Below are positions 14,987 through 23,145 of a stretch of 25,347 nt of DNA, piece after piece. Under the pieces are notes generated by a model. The model was given only the letters and a program-made list of their open reading frames with translations. It was not told the DNA's origin and did no database searches. Position numbers and translations under genes: made by a program. Source of the stretch: Lachnospiraceae bacterium UBA3802 (GTDB lineage: Bacteria > Bacillota > Clostridia > Lachnospirales > Lachnospiraceae); contig DFEM01000103.1 in NCBI GenBank assembly GCA_002369155.1, positions 1 to 25,347 on the forward strand, given 5' to 3'. Position 1 is the stretch's first letter. Each line of letters starts with the position of its first letter.

Positions 14987-15272
14987 AAATTTAAGAATTT
15001 AAACCGTTGAAGCGGAGATAAAGGCAATGATGCCCTTACAGAGAATCCGGGGTGCTGAGATCCGGGTGTGAAACAAGTTGTCAAATGGACCGCAGAGGGC
15101 GCAGGGAAATGAGCAATCAAAGTATTCTGCGACGTTTAGGCTAACGTAACCGGCCGGAGATATGTAGGTATCTCGCTAAGCGCACGAGTCAAATCGTGAA
15201 TCAGGGTGGCACCGCGGATATAGTATATTCGTCCTTGACAGAATCGAAAGATTATGTCAGGGACTTTTTTTT
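14987..15272 (+). promoter_or_regulatory. Tryptophan T-box riboswitch leader
   Basis: The conserved T-box AGGGTGGCACCGCGG is at 15203-15217. Stem I is closed by GCGG/CCGC, with a distal AGAGA...GGTG loop (about 15040-15056). The specifier codon is TGG (15086-15088), followed by ACC as in other T-boxes, so the leader reads tRNA-Trp. The antiterminator bulge UGGC would pair with a tRNA ending GCCA, and bacterial tRNA-Trp carries G73, which fits. Uncharged tRNA-Trp stabilises the antiterminator and allows transcription of trpE onward; otherwise the terminator at 15231 forms. Confidence 0.95.
15231..15272 (+). terminator. T-box terminator hairpin
   Basis: GTCCTTGACA (15231-15240) pairs with TGTCAGGGAC (15255-15264), with an inner ATC-GAAA-GAT helix and eight T residues (15265-15272). 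It competes with the antiterminator formed by the T-box sequence just upstream. About 90 bases without further signals then lead to trpE. Confidence 0.9.
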
Positions 15273-15365
15273 GCACTATCAATTACTTTTTCCTCCCTGT
15301 AAAACTTGTAATAACACCCCACAGTCCCTGACAAATCAGATAAATAATGACGAAAGGAAGAACAA

Positions 15366-16832
15366 ATGAAAATACTGCCTTCTCTTGATGAAGTCAAAGA
15401 AATCGCAAAATCCGGAAAATACAATGTATTGCCGGTAAGCACCGAGATTCTTTCGGACTTTACCACACCGATTGAAACAATGAAAATTTTAAAGAACGTT
15501 TCGACACATTGTTATATGCTCGAATCGGCGCAGGCAAACGATACCTGGGGCAGATATTCTTTTCTGGGTTTTGATCCCAAGATGGAAATCACCTGTATCG
15601 ACGGCAATTTAAAAGCCGGCAATCTTGAGATAAAAACCTCGAATCCTTCCATCCAGCTTCGTCAGATTTTATCCGAATACAAGAGTCCTAAATTTGATTA
15701 CCTCCCCTCTTTTACGGGCGGACTCGTGGGATACTTCTCATACGATTACTTAAACTACAGCGAGCCCACAGTAAAGAGAGATGTTTCCGACAGCGAGGCA
15801 TTCAAGGATGTGGATTTGATGCTTTTTGACAAAGTAATCGCTTTCGATAACGTGAAGCAAAAAATCATCCTTATCGTAAATATGCCGCTTAAGGATATCG
15901 AAGTCGGATACAACAAAGCCGTGATGGAATTAAAACAGCTTGTCACTCTTTTAAAAAACGGCGAAAAAAAGAATGAAGAAGGCGGAAAGCTTTTAGGCGA
16001 AGTTACACCTCTTTTTAACAAAGAAGAATATTGCGAAATGGTTGAAAAGGCCAAGCATTACATACAAGAAGGCGATATATTCCAGATTGTTTTATCCAAC
16101 CGTTTAAGCGCACCTTTCGAAGGAAGCCTCTTAAACACATACAGGATGCTTCGAACCATCAATCCTTCACCTTACATGTTTTACTTCTCCGGAACCGATG
16201 TCGAAGTGGCGGGTGCTTCTCCCGAAACACTTGTAAAACTTGAAAACGGAGTGCTTCATACATTCCCTCTTGCGGGAACAAGAAAAAGAGGCAAAACAAG
16301 CGAAGAAGACGAGGCGCTTGAAGCAGAACTTTTAAAAGATGAAAAAGAACTTGCCGAACACAATATGCTCGTTGACCTTGGAAGAAACGATCTTGGAAAA
16401 ATCAGCAAATTCGGAAGCGTGTTTGTTGAGAAATTAAGAAGTGTGGTTCGTTTCTCGCACGTAATGCATATAGGCTCCACGGTTGCAGGAAAGATAAGGG
16501 ATGACAAGGATGCACTTGATGCAATCGAAGCGGTTCTTCCCGCAGGAACATTATCGGGAGCTCCCAAAATCAGAGCGTGCCAGTTAATAGGCGAGCTTGA
16601 AGGCAACAAGAGGGGCATCTACGGCGGAGCAATCGGATATATAGATTTCACCGGAAATATGGATACCTGCATAGCGATAAGAATTGCCTACAAAAAGAAC
16701 GGTAAGGTATTTGTAAGAAGCGGAGCGGGAATTGTGGCGGATTCGGTACCCGAGATGGAATACGAAGAGTGCTTAAACAAGGCAAAAGCTTCACTTACGG
16801 CATTAAAGAGTGCAGAGGAGGAAGACGAATGA
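15366..16832 (+). CDS. trpE: Anthranilate synthase component I
   Basis: A 488-residue enzyme that converts chorismate and ammonia (supplied by TrpG from glutamine) to anthranilate. The N-terminal domain holds 'CYMLESA' (about residue 50), the site where tryptophan binds for feedback inhibition. The C-terminal chorismate-binding domain has 'GDIFQIVLSNRL', 'NPSPYMFYF', 'PLAGTRKRG' (about residue 300), 'LVDLGRNDLG', 'LPAGTLSGAPKIRA' and 'RSGAGIVADS'. AAAGGAAG precedes the ATG. The stop overlaps the trpG start as ATGA, so the two subunits are translationally coupled. It is the first gene of the operon and is controlled by the upstream Trp T-box. Its role in aminodeoxychorismate synthesis is unlikely given the operon. 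Confidence 0.97.
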   Translation: MKILPSLDEVKEIAKSGKYNVLPVSTEILSDFTTPIETMKILKNVSTHCYMLESAQANDTWGRYSFLGFDPKMEITCIDGNLKAGNLEIKTSNPSIQLRQILSEYKSPKFDYLPSFTGGLVGYFSYDYLNYSEPTVKRDVSDSEAFKDVDLMLFDKVIAFDNVKQKIILIVNMPLKDIEVGYNKAVMELKQLVTLLKNGEKKNEEGGKLLGEVTPLFNKEEYCEMVEKAKHYIQEGDIFQIVLSNRLSAPFEGSLLNTYRMLRTINPSPYMFYFSGTDVEVAGASPETLVKLENGVLHTFPLAGTRKRGKTSEEDEALEAELLKDEKELAEHNMLVDLGRNDLGKISKFGSVFVEKLRSVVRFSHVMHIGSTVAGKIRDDKDALDAIEAVLPAGTLSGAPKIRACQLIGELEGNKRGIYGGAIGYIDFTGNMDTCIAIRIAYKKNGKVFVRSGAGIVADSVPEMEYEECLNKAKASLTALKSAEEEDE

Positions 16833-17395
16833 TACTTTTAATAGATAATTACGACAGCTTCTCCTACAATCTTTATCAGCTTGTCGGGGAAATCAATCCG
16901 GACATAAAAGTAATAAGAAACGACGAATTAAGTGTCAATGAGATAAGGGCATTAAAGCCTGAGAAGATAATAATATCTCCCGGGCCCGGAAGATGCGAGG
17001 AAGCCGGAGTAATCATTGATGTGATTAAGTCTCTAGGCGGCGAGATACCTATCCTCGGTGTCTGCCTCGGCCATCAGGCAATCTGCACAGCATTCGGAGC
17101 CACGGTAACTTATGCATCAAGACTTATGCACGGGAAACAGTCAGATGTTGAATTTGATACGGAATGCCTCTTATTTAAGGGGATCCCCAAGGTGGCGCCG
17201 GTAGCCAGATACCATTCGCTCGCAGCGGACGAAAAGACCATTCCAGAGTGCCTTAAAGTCACGGCACTGACAAAGGAAGGCGAAATAATGGGGGTGGCGC
17301 ATAAGGAATACCCGATATACGGAGTGCAGTTTCACCCCGAATCCATCCTTACCCCGGACGGAAAAAAGATGCTTGAAAATTTCCTTAACGGGTAA
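16829..17395 (+). CDS. trpG: Anthranilate synthase component II (glutamine amidotransferase)
   Basis: A 188-residue class I glutamine amidotransferase supplying ammonia to TrpE. The N-terminus 'MILLIDNYDSFSYNLYQL' is typical. The nucleophile Cys lies in 'LGVCLGHQAI', and the catalytic His-Glu pair in 'GVQFHPESIL'. The oxyanion-loop 'SPGPGRCEEAG' is also present. I placed the start at 16829, where ATG overlaps the trpE stop and a GAGGAGG site lies just upstream; an in-frame ATG at 16769 is inside trpE. The protein is not fused to TrpD, unlike in enterobacteria. A 76-base gap without obvious signals separates it from trpD. Confidence 0.96.
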   Translation: MILLIDNYDSFSYNLYQLVGEINPDIKVIRNDELSVNEIRALKPEKIIISPGPGRCEEAGVIIDVIKSLGGEIPILGVCLGHQAICTAFGATVTYASRLMHGKQSDVEFDTECLLFKGIPKVAPVARYHSLAADEKTIPECLKVTALTKEGEIMGVAHKEYPIYGVQFHPESILTPDGKKMLENFLNG

Positions 17396-17471
17396 GAGGA
17401 AAGATACCAAATAAAAGAATATAAAACAGGCAAAACCAAACAGATACACAGTAAAAACGGAGGGAACAAAA

Positions 17472-18500
17472 ATGATAAAAGAAGCAATCGTTAAAATCGT
17501 TAACAAAGAAGATTTGACATATGATGAAGCATACAGTGTAATGAATGAAATAATGAGCGGTGAAACTTCTCCCACTCAGAATGCAGCATTTCTTGCTTCT
17601 CTTTCGACAAAGAGCGCAAAGGCAGAAACAAAGGATGAAATCGCAGGATGTGCCGCAGCCATGAGAGATCACGCAACAAAGGTTGAGACGGGAATGGATA
17701 TATTTGAAATCGTCGGAACCGGCGGAGACAAGGCGGGAAGCTTCAATATTTCCACAACCAGCGCACTTGTTGCAGCGGCAGGCGGCATGAAAGTCGCAAA
17801 ACACGGAAACCGCGCCGCTTCATCACTTTGCGGTACAGCAGACTGTCTTGAGGCACTCGGTGTTAATATTTCACAGAGCCCCGCAAGATGTATTGAGCTT
17901 TTAAACGAAGTCGGAATGTGCTTCTTTTTCGCACAGAAATACCATACTTCAATGAAATATGTCGGTCCCATCCGTAAGGAACTCGGATTCAGAACGGTAT
18001 TTAATATTTTGGGACCCCTTACCAATCCCGCATCACCCAAGATGCAGTTACTCGGCGTATATGACGAATATCTTGTAGAGCCCCTGGCACAGGTACTTGT
18101 AAGCCTCGGCGTAAAGAGGGGAATGGTTGTATACGGAATGGATAAACTCGATGAAATCTCAATGAGCTGCGAGACAAAAATCTGCGAGATTAATGACGGA
18201 TGGTACAAAACTTACACCATTGCTCCCGAAGATTTCGGATTTAAAAGATGTGACAAGGATGAATTAAAGGGCGGTACTCCCGAAGAGAACGCAAAGATTA
18301 CACTCGGAATCTTAAACGGCGAAAAGGGTGCAAAAAGAGATGCGGTTCTTTTAAACGCAGGCGCATCGCTTTACATCGGCGGCAAAGCGGACAGCTTTAA
18401 GGACGGTGTTAAACTTGCTGCTGATATAATCGATTCGGGCAAGGCACTTGAAGTATTAAACAAATTCATCGAAGTCAGCAACAGACCGGATGTGGAATAA
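17472..18500 (+). CDS. trpD: Anthranilate phosphoribosyltransferase
   Basis: A 342-residue enzyme that joins anthranilate to PRPP, the second step of the branch. The glycine-rich PRPP loop '[18 protein letters not shown]', the anthranilate-site '[20 protein letters not shown]', '[20 protein letters not shown]' and '[14 protein letters not shown]' are all intact, and the metal-binding Asp-Glu pair is in 'CDKDELKGG'. GGAGGG lies before the ATG. The 3' end reads into a short gap of about 20 bases before trpC. Length and motifs are normal for the family. Confidence 0.96.
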   Translation: MIKEAIVKIVNKEDLTYDEAYSVMNEIMSGETSPTQNAAFLASLSTKSAKAETKDEIAGCAAAMRDHATKVETGMDIFEIVGTGGDKAGSFNISTTSALVAAAGGMKVAKHGNRAASSLCGTADCLEALGVNISQSPARCIELLNEVGMCFFFAQKYHTSMKYVGPIRKELGFRTVFNILGPLTNPASPKMQLLGVYDEYLVEPLAQVLVSLGVKRGMVVYGMDKLDEISMSCETKICEINDGWYKTYTIAPEDFGFKRCDKDELKGGTPEENAKITLGILNGEKGAKRDAVLLNAGASLYIGGKADSFKDGVKLAADIIDSGKALEVLNKFIEVSNRPDVE

Positions 18501-18519
18501 GAGTAATTTAGGAAGAAAA

Positions 18520-19308
18520 ATGAGCGAAACAATTTTAGACAAGCTCGCCGCACATGCGGTTGAGCGAACTGAAGCGGCAAAGAGAATAATAAGTGCGACA
18601 GACATAAAGCAGATGGCATTTGATATCGAAAAAGGAACACATTCTTTTGAAAAAGCCTTAAGAAAAGACGGTCTTTCTTTTATACTCGAATGCAAAAAAG
18701 CTTCCCCTTCAAAAGGACTTATTGCTCCGGATTTTCCTTATGTAAAAATCGCAAAGGAATACGAAGAAGCGGGTGCTGACTGCATATCGGTTTTAACCGA
18801 GCCCAAATGGTTCCTCGGCAAAAACGAATACTTAAAAGAAATCACAGATACCGTTTCGATACCCTGCATCAGAAAAGATTTTACGGTTGATGAGTATATG
18901 ATTTACGAGGCGAGAACACTCGGTGCATCCGCAATTCTTTTAATCTGTTCCATCCTCTCAAAAGGTCAGATTGAAGAGTATCTTGGAATCTGCGAAGAAC
19001 TCGGAATCGATGCGATAGTCGAAACGCATGATACGTCCGAAGCAGAGATGGCGGTAAGCGCTGGTGCAAAAATCATAGGAGTAAACAACAGGAATCTTAA
19101 AGATTTTACGGTGGATACCTCCAACAGTCTGAGACTTCGAGAAATCATCCCGACAGACAGAATCTTCGTATCGGAGAGCGGAATCAAAACTCCCGAGGAT
19201 GCGGCAGCAGTCAAGAAAGCAGGAGCCGATGCGGTATTAATCGGTGAAACGCTTATGAGATCGGATAACAAAAAGGAAGCATTAAGATTGCTTAAGAGTG
19301 TATTATGA
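18520..19308 (+). CDS. trpC: Indole-3-glycerol phosphate synthase
   Basis: A 262-residue TIM-barrel enzyme that closes the indole ring by decarboxylating the anthranilate-derived intermediate. The catalytic Lys and Glu regions are visible in 'FILECKKASPSKGLI', 'CIRKDFTVDEYMIYEARTLG', 'VETHD', 'GVNNRNLKDFTVD' and 'SESGI', with the phosphate loop 'VLIGETLMRS' at the end. The start was set at ATG 18520 (AGGAAG upstream); an in-frame ATG at 18490 lies inside trpD and lacks a ribosome site. The stop overlaps the trpF ATG by four bases. The enzyme is separate from TrpF, not fused as in E. coli. Confidence 0.95.
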   Translation: MSETILDKLAAHAVERTEAAKRIISATDIKQMAFDIEKGTHSFEKALRKDGLSFILECKKASPSKGLIAPDFPYVKIAKEYEEAGADCISVLTEPKWFLGKNEYLKEITDTVSIPCIRKDFTVDEYMIYEARTLGASAILLICSILSKGQIEEYLGICEELGIDAIVETHDTSEAEMAVSAGAKIIGVNNRNLKDFTVDTSNSLRLREIIPTDRIFVSESGIKTPEDAAAVKKAGADAVLIGETLMRSDNKKEALRLLKSVL

Positions 19309-19904
19309 CAAAGATTAAATTTTGTGGTCTTAAAAGAACAGAAGATATAAAATACGCAAACGAGTTAAACCCCGATTTTATCGGATTTGTATTTGCCCCA
19401 AAAAGCAAACGTTTCGTGGATGCGGATACCGCCAAAGAACTTAAAAATCTTTTAGATTCAAATATCAAAGCCGTCGGAGTTTTCGTGGATGAAGACTTAA
19501 ATGCGGTTGCAAAGCTTTTAAAAGATGGTATCATAGACATCGCGCAGCTTCACGGAAGCGAAGATGATGAATATATAAAGAGACTGAGAACTCTTTGTGA
19601 CAAGCCAATCATTAAAGCTTTTATGATAGAATCCCCGGACGATATCAAAAAGGCAAATGAATCTTCAGCAGATTATGTACTTCTTGATTCGGGCAAAGGC
19701 AGCGGAGTTACGTTTAACTGGGATTTGATAAAAGAAGTAAACAGACCTTACTTTCTCGCAGGAGGCCTTGATTGCGATAACGTAGAAAACGCACTTAATA
19801 GCCTGACACCCTTTGCGGTGGATGTATGTTCAGGAATAGAAACAGACGGATATAAAGACTTTGAAAAGATGAGCAGATTTGCACAATTGACAGAAAGGAA
19901 ATAA
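19305..19904 (+). CDS. trpF: Phosphoribosylanthranilate isomerase
   Basis: A 199-residue TIM barrel performing the Amadori rearrangement of phosphoribosylanthranilate. The catalytic Cys is in '[11 protein letters not shown]' (Cys7) and the general acid Asp in '[13 protein letters not shown]'. Further family segments are '[14 protein letters not shown]', 'AQLHGSEDD' and '[11 protein letters not shown]'. The ATG overlaps the trpC stop. The stop is 2 bases before the trpB ATG, and the trpB ribosome site (GAAAGGAAA) lies within the last codons of trpF. At 199 residues it is a normal length for a monofunctional enzyme. Confidence 0.96.
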   Translation: MTKIKFCGLKRTEDIKYANELNPDFIGFVFAPKSKRFVDADTAKELKNLLDSNIKAVGVFVDEDLNAVAKLLKDGIIDIAQLHGSEDDEYIKRLRTLCDKPIIKAFMIESPDDIKKANESSADYVLLDSGKGSGVTFNWDLIKEVNRPYFLAGGLDCDNVENALNSLTPFAVDVCSGIETDGYKDFEKMSRFAQLTERK

Positions 19905-19906
19905 AA

Positions 19907-21097
19907 ATGACCAATCCAAACGGAAGATTCGGAATACACGGCGGACAGTACATTCCCGAGACTTTGATGAATGCCGTAATCGAACTTGAAGAAGCATACA
20001 ATCATTATAAAAACGATCCCGAATTCAACAGGGAACTGACAGAACTTTTAAATGAATACGCAGGCAGACCTTCAAGACTCTACTATGCGGAAAAGATGAC
20101 CAAAGATTTGGGCGGTGCCAAGATTTATCTTAAAAGAGAAGATTTAAATCACACGGGTGCTCATAAAATAAACAATGTTCTCGGTCAGGCTCTTCTTGCA
20201 AAGAAAATGGGAAAGACCAGACTTATCGCAGAAACCGGTGCGGGTCAGCACGGTGTTGCAACCGCTACGGCAGCAGCGCTGATGGGCATGGAATGTGTTG
20301 TATTCATGGGAGAAGAAGATACCAGGAGACAGGCTCTTAATGTATACAGAATGAGACTTCTCGGTGCCGAAGTAATTCCCGTTACGACAGGTACGGCCAC
20401 GCTTAAGGATGCCGTTTCCGAGGCCATGAGAGAGTGGACCAAGAGAATCGACGACACACATTATTGTCTCGGTTCTGTAATGGGACCTCATCCTTTTCCC
20501 ACAATCGTTCGTGATTTTCAGGCAGTTATTTCCAAGGAAATCAAGGAACAGATGCTTGAAAAAGAAGGACGCCTTCCCGATGCCGTTCTTGCATGCGTAG
20601 GCGGCGGATCCAATGCAATCGGAACTTTCTATAATTTTATAGAAGATAAAGAAGTAAGATTAATCGGCTGTGAGGCAGCAGGCAGAGGCGTTGATACATA
20701 CGAAACGGCAGCTACGATTGCTACAGGAAAGCTCGGTATTTTCCATGGAATGAAATCATATTTCTGCCAGGATAAATACGGTCAGATAGCTCCCGTATAT
20801 TCGATTTCCGCAGGTCTTGATTATCCGGGTATCGGTCCCGAGCACGCGTATCTTCATGATTCGGGAAGAGCAGAGTACGTAGCGATTACCGATGAAGAGG
20901 CAGTATGCGCATTCGAATATCTGGCTAAAACAGAGGGTATTATTCCTGCAATCGAATCCGCTCATGCGATAGCACATGCAATCAAACTTGCACCGACAAT
21001 GGGCAAGGATAAAATAATCGTTATTACGGTTTCGGGCCGTGGAGACAAGGACTGCGCGGCAATCGCCCGTTACAGAGGGGAGGACATCAATGAGTAA
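19907..21097 (+). CDS. trpB: Tryptophan synthase beta chain
   Basis: A 396-residue PLP enzyme that condenses indole with serine. The PLP-binding Lys is in 'HTGAHKINN', the catalytic Glu follows in 'ETGAGQHG', and the phosphate-binding '[10 protein letters not shown]' and C-terminal 'VSGRGDKD' are intact. '[17 protein letters not shown]' is the classic N-terminus of the TrpB1 form, the one that works with TrpA through an internal indole channel. The last codons overlap the trpA start by 8 bases, consistent with equal synthesis of the two subunits. Confidence 0.97.
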   Translation: MTNPNGRFGIHGGQYIPETLMNAVIELEEAYNHYKNDPEFNRELTELLNEYAGRPSRLYYAEKMTKDLGGAKIYLKREDLNHTGAHKINNVLGQALLAKKMGKTRLIAETGAGQHGVATATAAALMGMECVVFMGEEDTRRQALNVYRMRLLGAEVIPVTTGTATLKDAVSEAMREWTKRIDDTHYCLGSVMGPHPFPTIVRDFQAVISKEIKEQMLEKEGRLPDAVLACVGGGSNAIGTFYNFIEDKEVRLIGCEAAGRGVDTYETAATIATGKLGIFHGMKSYFCQDKYGQIAPVYSISAGLDYPGIGPEHAYLHDSGRAEYVAITDEEAVCAFEYLAKTEGIIPAIESAHAIAHAIKLAPTMGKDKIIVITVSGRGDKDCAAIARYRGEDINE

Positions 21098-21860
21098 TAT
21101 CGCAAAAGCATTTGAAAACAAAAAAGCGTTTATCCCTTTTTTCACATGCGGAGATCCCGACCTTGAGACTACGGGAAAACTTGTAAAAGAAGCAGTCAAA
21201 AACGGTGCATCTTTGGTAGAACTCGGCATTCCTTTTTCGGATCCTACAGCCGAAGGCCCCGTTATTCAGGGCGCTAATCTTCGTGCGCTTGAAGGCGGCG
21301 TTACCACTGATAAGATTTTTGATTTTGTAAGGGAACTTAGAAAAGAAGTTACCGTTCCGATGGTTTTTATGACTTATGCAAATGTTGTATTTTCCTACGG
21401 AAGCGAAGCTTTTATAAAGACATGTTCAGAGATTGGAATCGACGGAATTATTTTACCCGACCTTCCTTTTGAAGAGAAAGAAGAATTTCTTCCCGAGTGT
21501 CACAAATACGGTGTGGATTTAATATCATTAATCGCACCCACATCGAAGGACAGGGTAGCGATGATAGCCAAAGAAGCAGAGGGATTTATCTATCTTGTAT
21601 CAAGTCTCGGCGTTACGGGAACAAGAACCGAAATCAACACGGACCTTGATTCAATCGTTAAGATTATCCGCGAGAACACAAGCGTTCCCTGTGCCATAGG
21701 ATTCGGCATTTCAACACCCGAGCAGGCAAAGAAAATGGCTTCTATTTCGGACGGTGCCATCGTAGGTTCCGCAATCATAAAAATCATGGAAAAATACGGC
21801 AAGGAATCACCTTCATATGTCGGAGAATATGTAAAGTCCATGACGGATGCCCTGAAATAA
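21090..21860 (+). CDS. trpA: Tryptophan synthase alpha chain
   Basis: A 256-residue TIM barrel that splits indole-3-glycerol phosphate into indole and glyceraldehyde 3-phosphate. '[15 protein letters not shown]' opens the barrel. The catalytic Glu49 equivalent is in '[11 protein letters not shown]'. The Asp60 equivalent is Glu here ('[12 protein letters not shown]'), a conservative change. '[14 protein letters not shown]', 'SLGVTGTR', 'GFGISTPEQ' and 'AIVGSAIIK' complete the family. The start was set at 21090, where AGGGGAGG precedes the ATG; an in-frame ATG at 21039 lies inside trpB. A terminator closes the operon 77 bases after the stop. Confidence 0.96.
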   Translation: MSNIAKAFENKKAFIPFFTCGDPDLETTGKLVKEAVKNGASLVELGIPFSDPTAEGPVIQGANLRALEGGVTTDKIFDFVRELRKEVTVPMVFMTYANVVFSYGSEAFIKTCSEIGIDGIILPDLPFEEKEEFLPECHKYGVDLISLIAPTSKDRVAMIAKEAEGFIYLVSSLGVTGTRTEINTDLDSIVKIIRENTSVPCAIGFGISTPEQAKKMASISDGAIVGSAIIKIMEKYGKESPSYVGEYVKSMTDALK

Positions 21861-21936
21861 AAAACAGAATTATTCGAAAAAAAAATATAAATCAGCATGT
21901 GATAAAGTGTATTAAAAACCAAAAATATCCACAGAT

Positions 21937-21973
21937 AAAGCCCCAAAGAGTGATGACTCTTCGGGGCTTTTAA
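21937..21973 (+). terminator. Terminator of the trp operon
   Basis: AAAGCCCC (21937-21944) pairs with GGGGCTTT (21963-21970), continued inward by AAGAGT/ACTCTT across one A-C mismatch and closed by a GATG loop; TTTT covers 21968-21971. It is the first hairpin after trpA. Confidence 0.88.
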
Positions 21974-21993
21974 TGTAAAATAATAAGGATTCA

Positions 21994-21999
21994 TATAAT
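21994..21999 (+). promoter_or_regulatory. Possible -10 element for the DUF2809 gene
   Basis: A perfect TATAAT lies 22 bases before the GTG start at 22022, just after the trp terminator. No good -35 sequence is found 16-18 bases upstream, so this is tentative. Confidence 0.35.
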
Positions 22000-22021
22000 A
22001 CTGCAAATTTGAGGACTCATA

Positions 22022-22429
22022 GTGAAAATTCGAATCAGATTTATCATTTCTTTTATAATTCTATTGCTTGCGGAAATTGCCATAGGAAAATGGGGCAGGG
22101 GTTTTGTCAGAGGATTTGTTGGCGATGTCCTTGTAATACCCACGATTTACATGCTCCTCAGAGCGACTTTTTTCGGAAAAGACAGTATCTTCAGCGTTTA
22201 TGTGCTGCCGTTTCTCTGCTATTATCTTGGTTGGTGGGCTGAAATTCTGCAGGCAATCGGCATACTTGATATTCTTGGAATTAAGAGAGGTTCCATACTT
22301 GCGATTATGCTTGGCGGCCATTTCGACTGGCTTGATATTTTGGCATATCTTCTCGGTCTTTACGCAATCGGAATATTCCTTGCTTTTGAAAGCAAGGGAA
22401 TCTCGACGATATTGTTGAAAAGACAGTAA
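22022..22429 (+). CDS. DUF2809-family small membrane protein
   Basis: A 135-residue protein with about four hydrophobic helices. The family landmarks are an N-terminal 'RIRFIISFIILLLAEIAIGK' helix, 'GFVRGFVGDVLVIPTIYMLLR', an acidic residue in the third segment ('WWAEILQAIGI') and 'GGHFDWLDILAYLLG' in the last. These match DUF2809, whose function is unknown. It starts with GTG, preceded by GAGGA (22011-22015) at good spacing; no ATG precedes the first helix. Its last 70 bases overlap the 3' end of the metallophosphoesterase gene on the other strand. It is not part of the trp operon, because a terminator intervenes. Confidence 0.8.
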   Translation: MKIRIRFIISFIILLLAEIAIGKWGRGFVRGFVGDVLVIPTIYMLLRATFFGKDSIFSVYVLPFLCYYLGWWAEILQAIGILDILGIKRGSILAIMLGGHFDWLDILAYLLGLYAIGIFLAFESKGISTILLKRQ

Positions 22430-23082
22430 AAATTGTCTTCAACTTCGCGATCCTCATGAAAATGCCCGAAGTACCATGCACTGAATTCTGCGTTGTCTGC
22501 TACACGCTGAAGATATCTTCGAAGAGCTGTTTCATCATCCGACATTTCTCCGTAGCACATTTCGGCGGCTACATCCGCGGGAGCCGTGTGAGAGAGGATG
22601 TAATCAACCTTAAAGTTTCTTTTTTCAAGATTAAACCATCCTTCTTCCATCTCAAATCTGTCGGGGATTTCTTCCCGAAACCATGAGATTCCCTCTCGTC
22701 TGCACCACTTATCCACACTGTAGGCACCGCCGAAAGTGAAAAATGAAGTGCCGTCTATATCAAAAACCTGTCCGCGCATAAGATGGATTATGTTTCGCTC
22801 GATTATGTGCGCCTTTCCGCCGTTCCACTCTTCAACCGGGTAGGAATTAAGATGCCAAAAATGCTCATGGTTGCCGTCTATAAAAAGTGTGGTTACCGGG
22901 AGTTCCCTAAGTATCCTTCTTGTTTCTTTTTCTTCTTCGGGATTAAAACCGCATACACCGACATCACCCAAAATAATCAGATAATCATCTTCGGTATACT
23001 CATTGTCTTTCCCTTCAAAGAAATCGATTACTTTTTTAATATCCAATGTTCCGTGTGTATCGCCGGAAATAATAAAACTCAT
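22360..23082 (-). CDS. Calcineurin-like metallophosphoesterase
   Basis: A 240-residue soluble protein with the complete metallophosphoesterase motif set: 'SGDTHG' near the start (Asp and His), 'ILGDVG' (Asp), 'FIDGNHEHF' (Asn-His-Glu), 'LSHTAP' (His) and 'YFGHFHEDR' (His-x-His). These bind two metal ions and hydrolyse phosphoesters, but the substrate is unknown. AGGGAG lies before the ATG on the minus strand. The C-terminal 23 codons overlap, in antisense, the end of the DUF2809 gene. Upstream on the same strand, 63 bases away, is the GH115 gene; they may be transcribed together or separately, because an AT-rich dyad with TATAAT-like sequences lies between them. Confidence 0.9.
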   Translation of the reverse strand: MSFIISGDTHGTLDIKKVIDFFEGKDNEYTEDDYLIILGDVGVCGFNPEEEKETRRILRELPVTTLFIDGNHEHFWHLNSYPVEEWNGGKAHIIERNIIHLMRGQVFDIDGTSFFTFGGAYSVDKWCRREGISWFREEIPDRFEMEEGWFNLEKRNFKVDYILSHTAPADVAAEMCYGEMSDDETALRRYLQRVADNAEFSAWYFGHFHEDREVEDNFYCLFNNIVEIPLLSKARNIPIA

Positions 23083-23107
23083 TTAAAACTCCCTGAAAAT
23101 AAACTCT

Positions 23108-23135
23108 CCGTTTGATTATATTATATCAAAAACGG
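23108..23135 (-). promoter_or_regulatory. Inverted repeat between the GH115 and phosphoesterase genes; possible promoter or weak terminator
   Basis: CCGTTTGAT (23108-23116) pairs with ATCAAAAACGG (23125-23135) with a two-base bulge and an AT-only loop. Read on the minus strand, it contains overlapping TATAAT-like hexamers about 30 bases before the phosphoesterase ATG, with CTGATA as a weak -35 at 18 bases. A clean T-run is missing, so a promoter role is at least as likely as termination of the GH115 transcript. Confidence 0.35.
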
Positions 23136-23145
23136 AAAAGTTTTA

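Noticed and set aside
17669..18208. 179-codon minus-strand frame inside trpD
   Set aside because: Shadow frame; trpD motifs on the plus strand are complete.
23108..23135. A confident intrinsic terminator for the GH115 gene
   Set aside because: The inverted repeat lacks a continuous T-run on the minus strand and contains TATAAT-like sequences, so it is listed only as a possible promoter or weak terminator.
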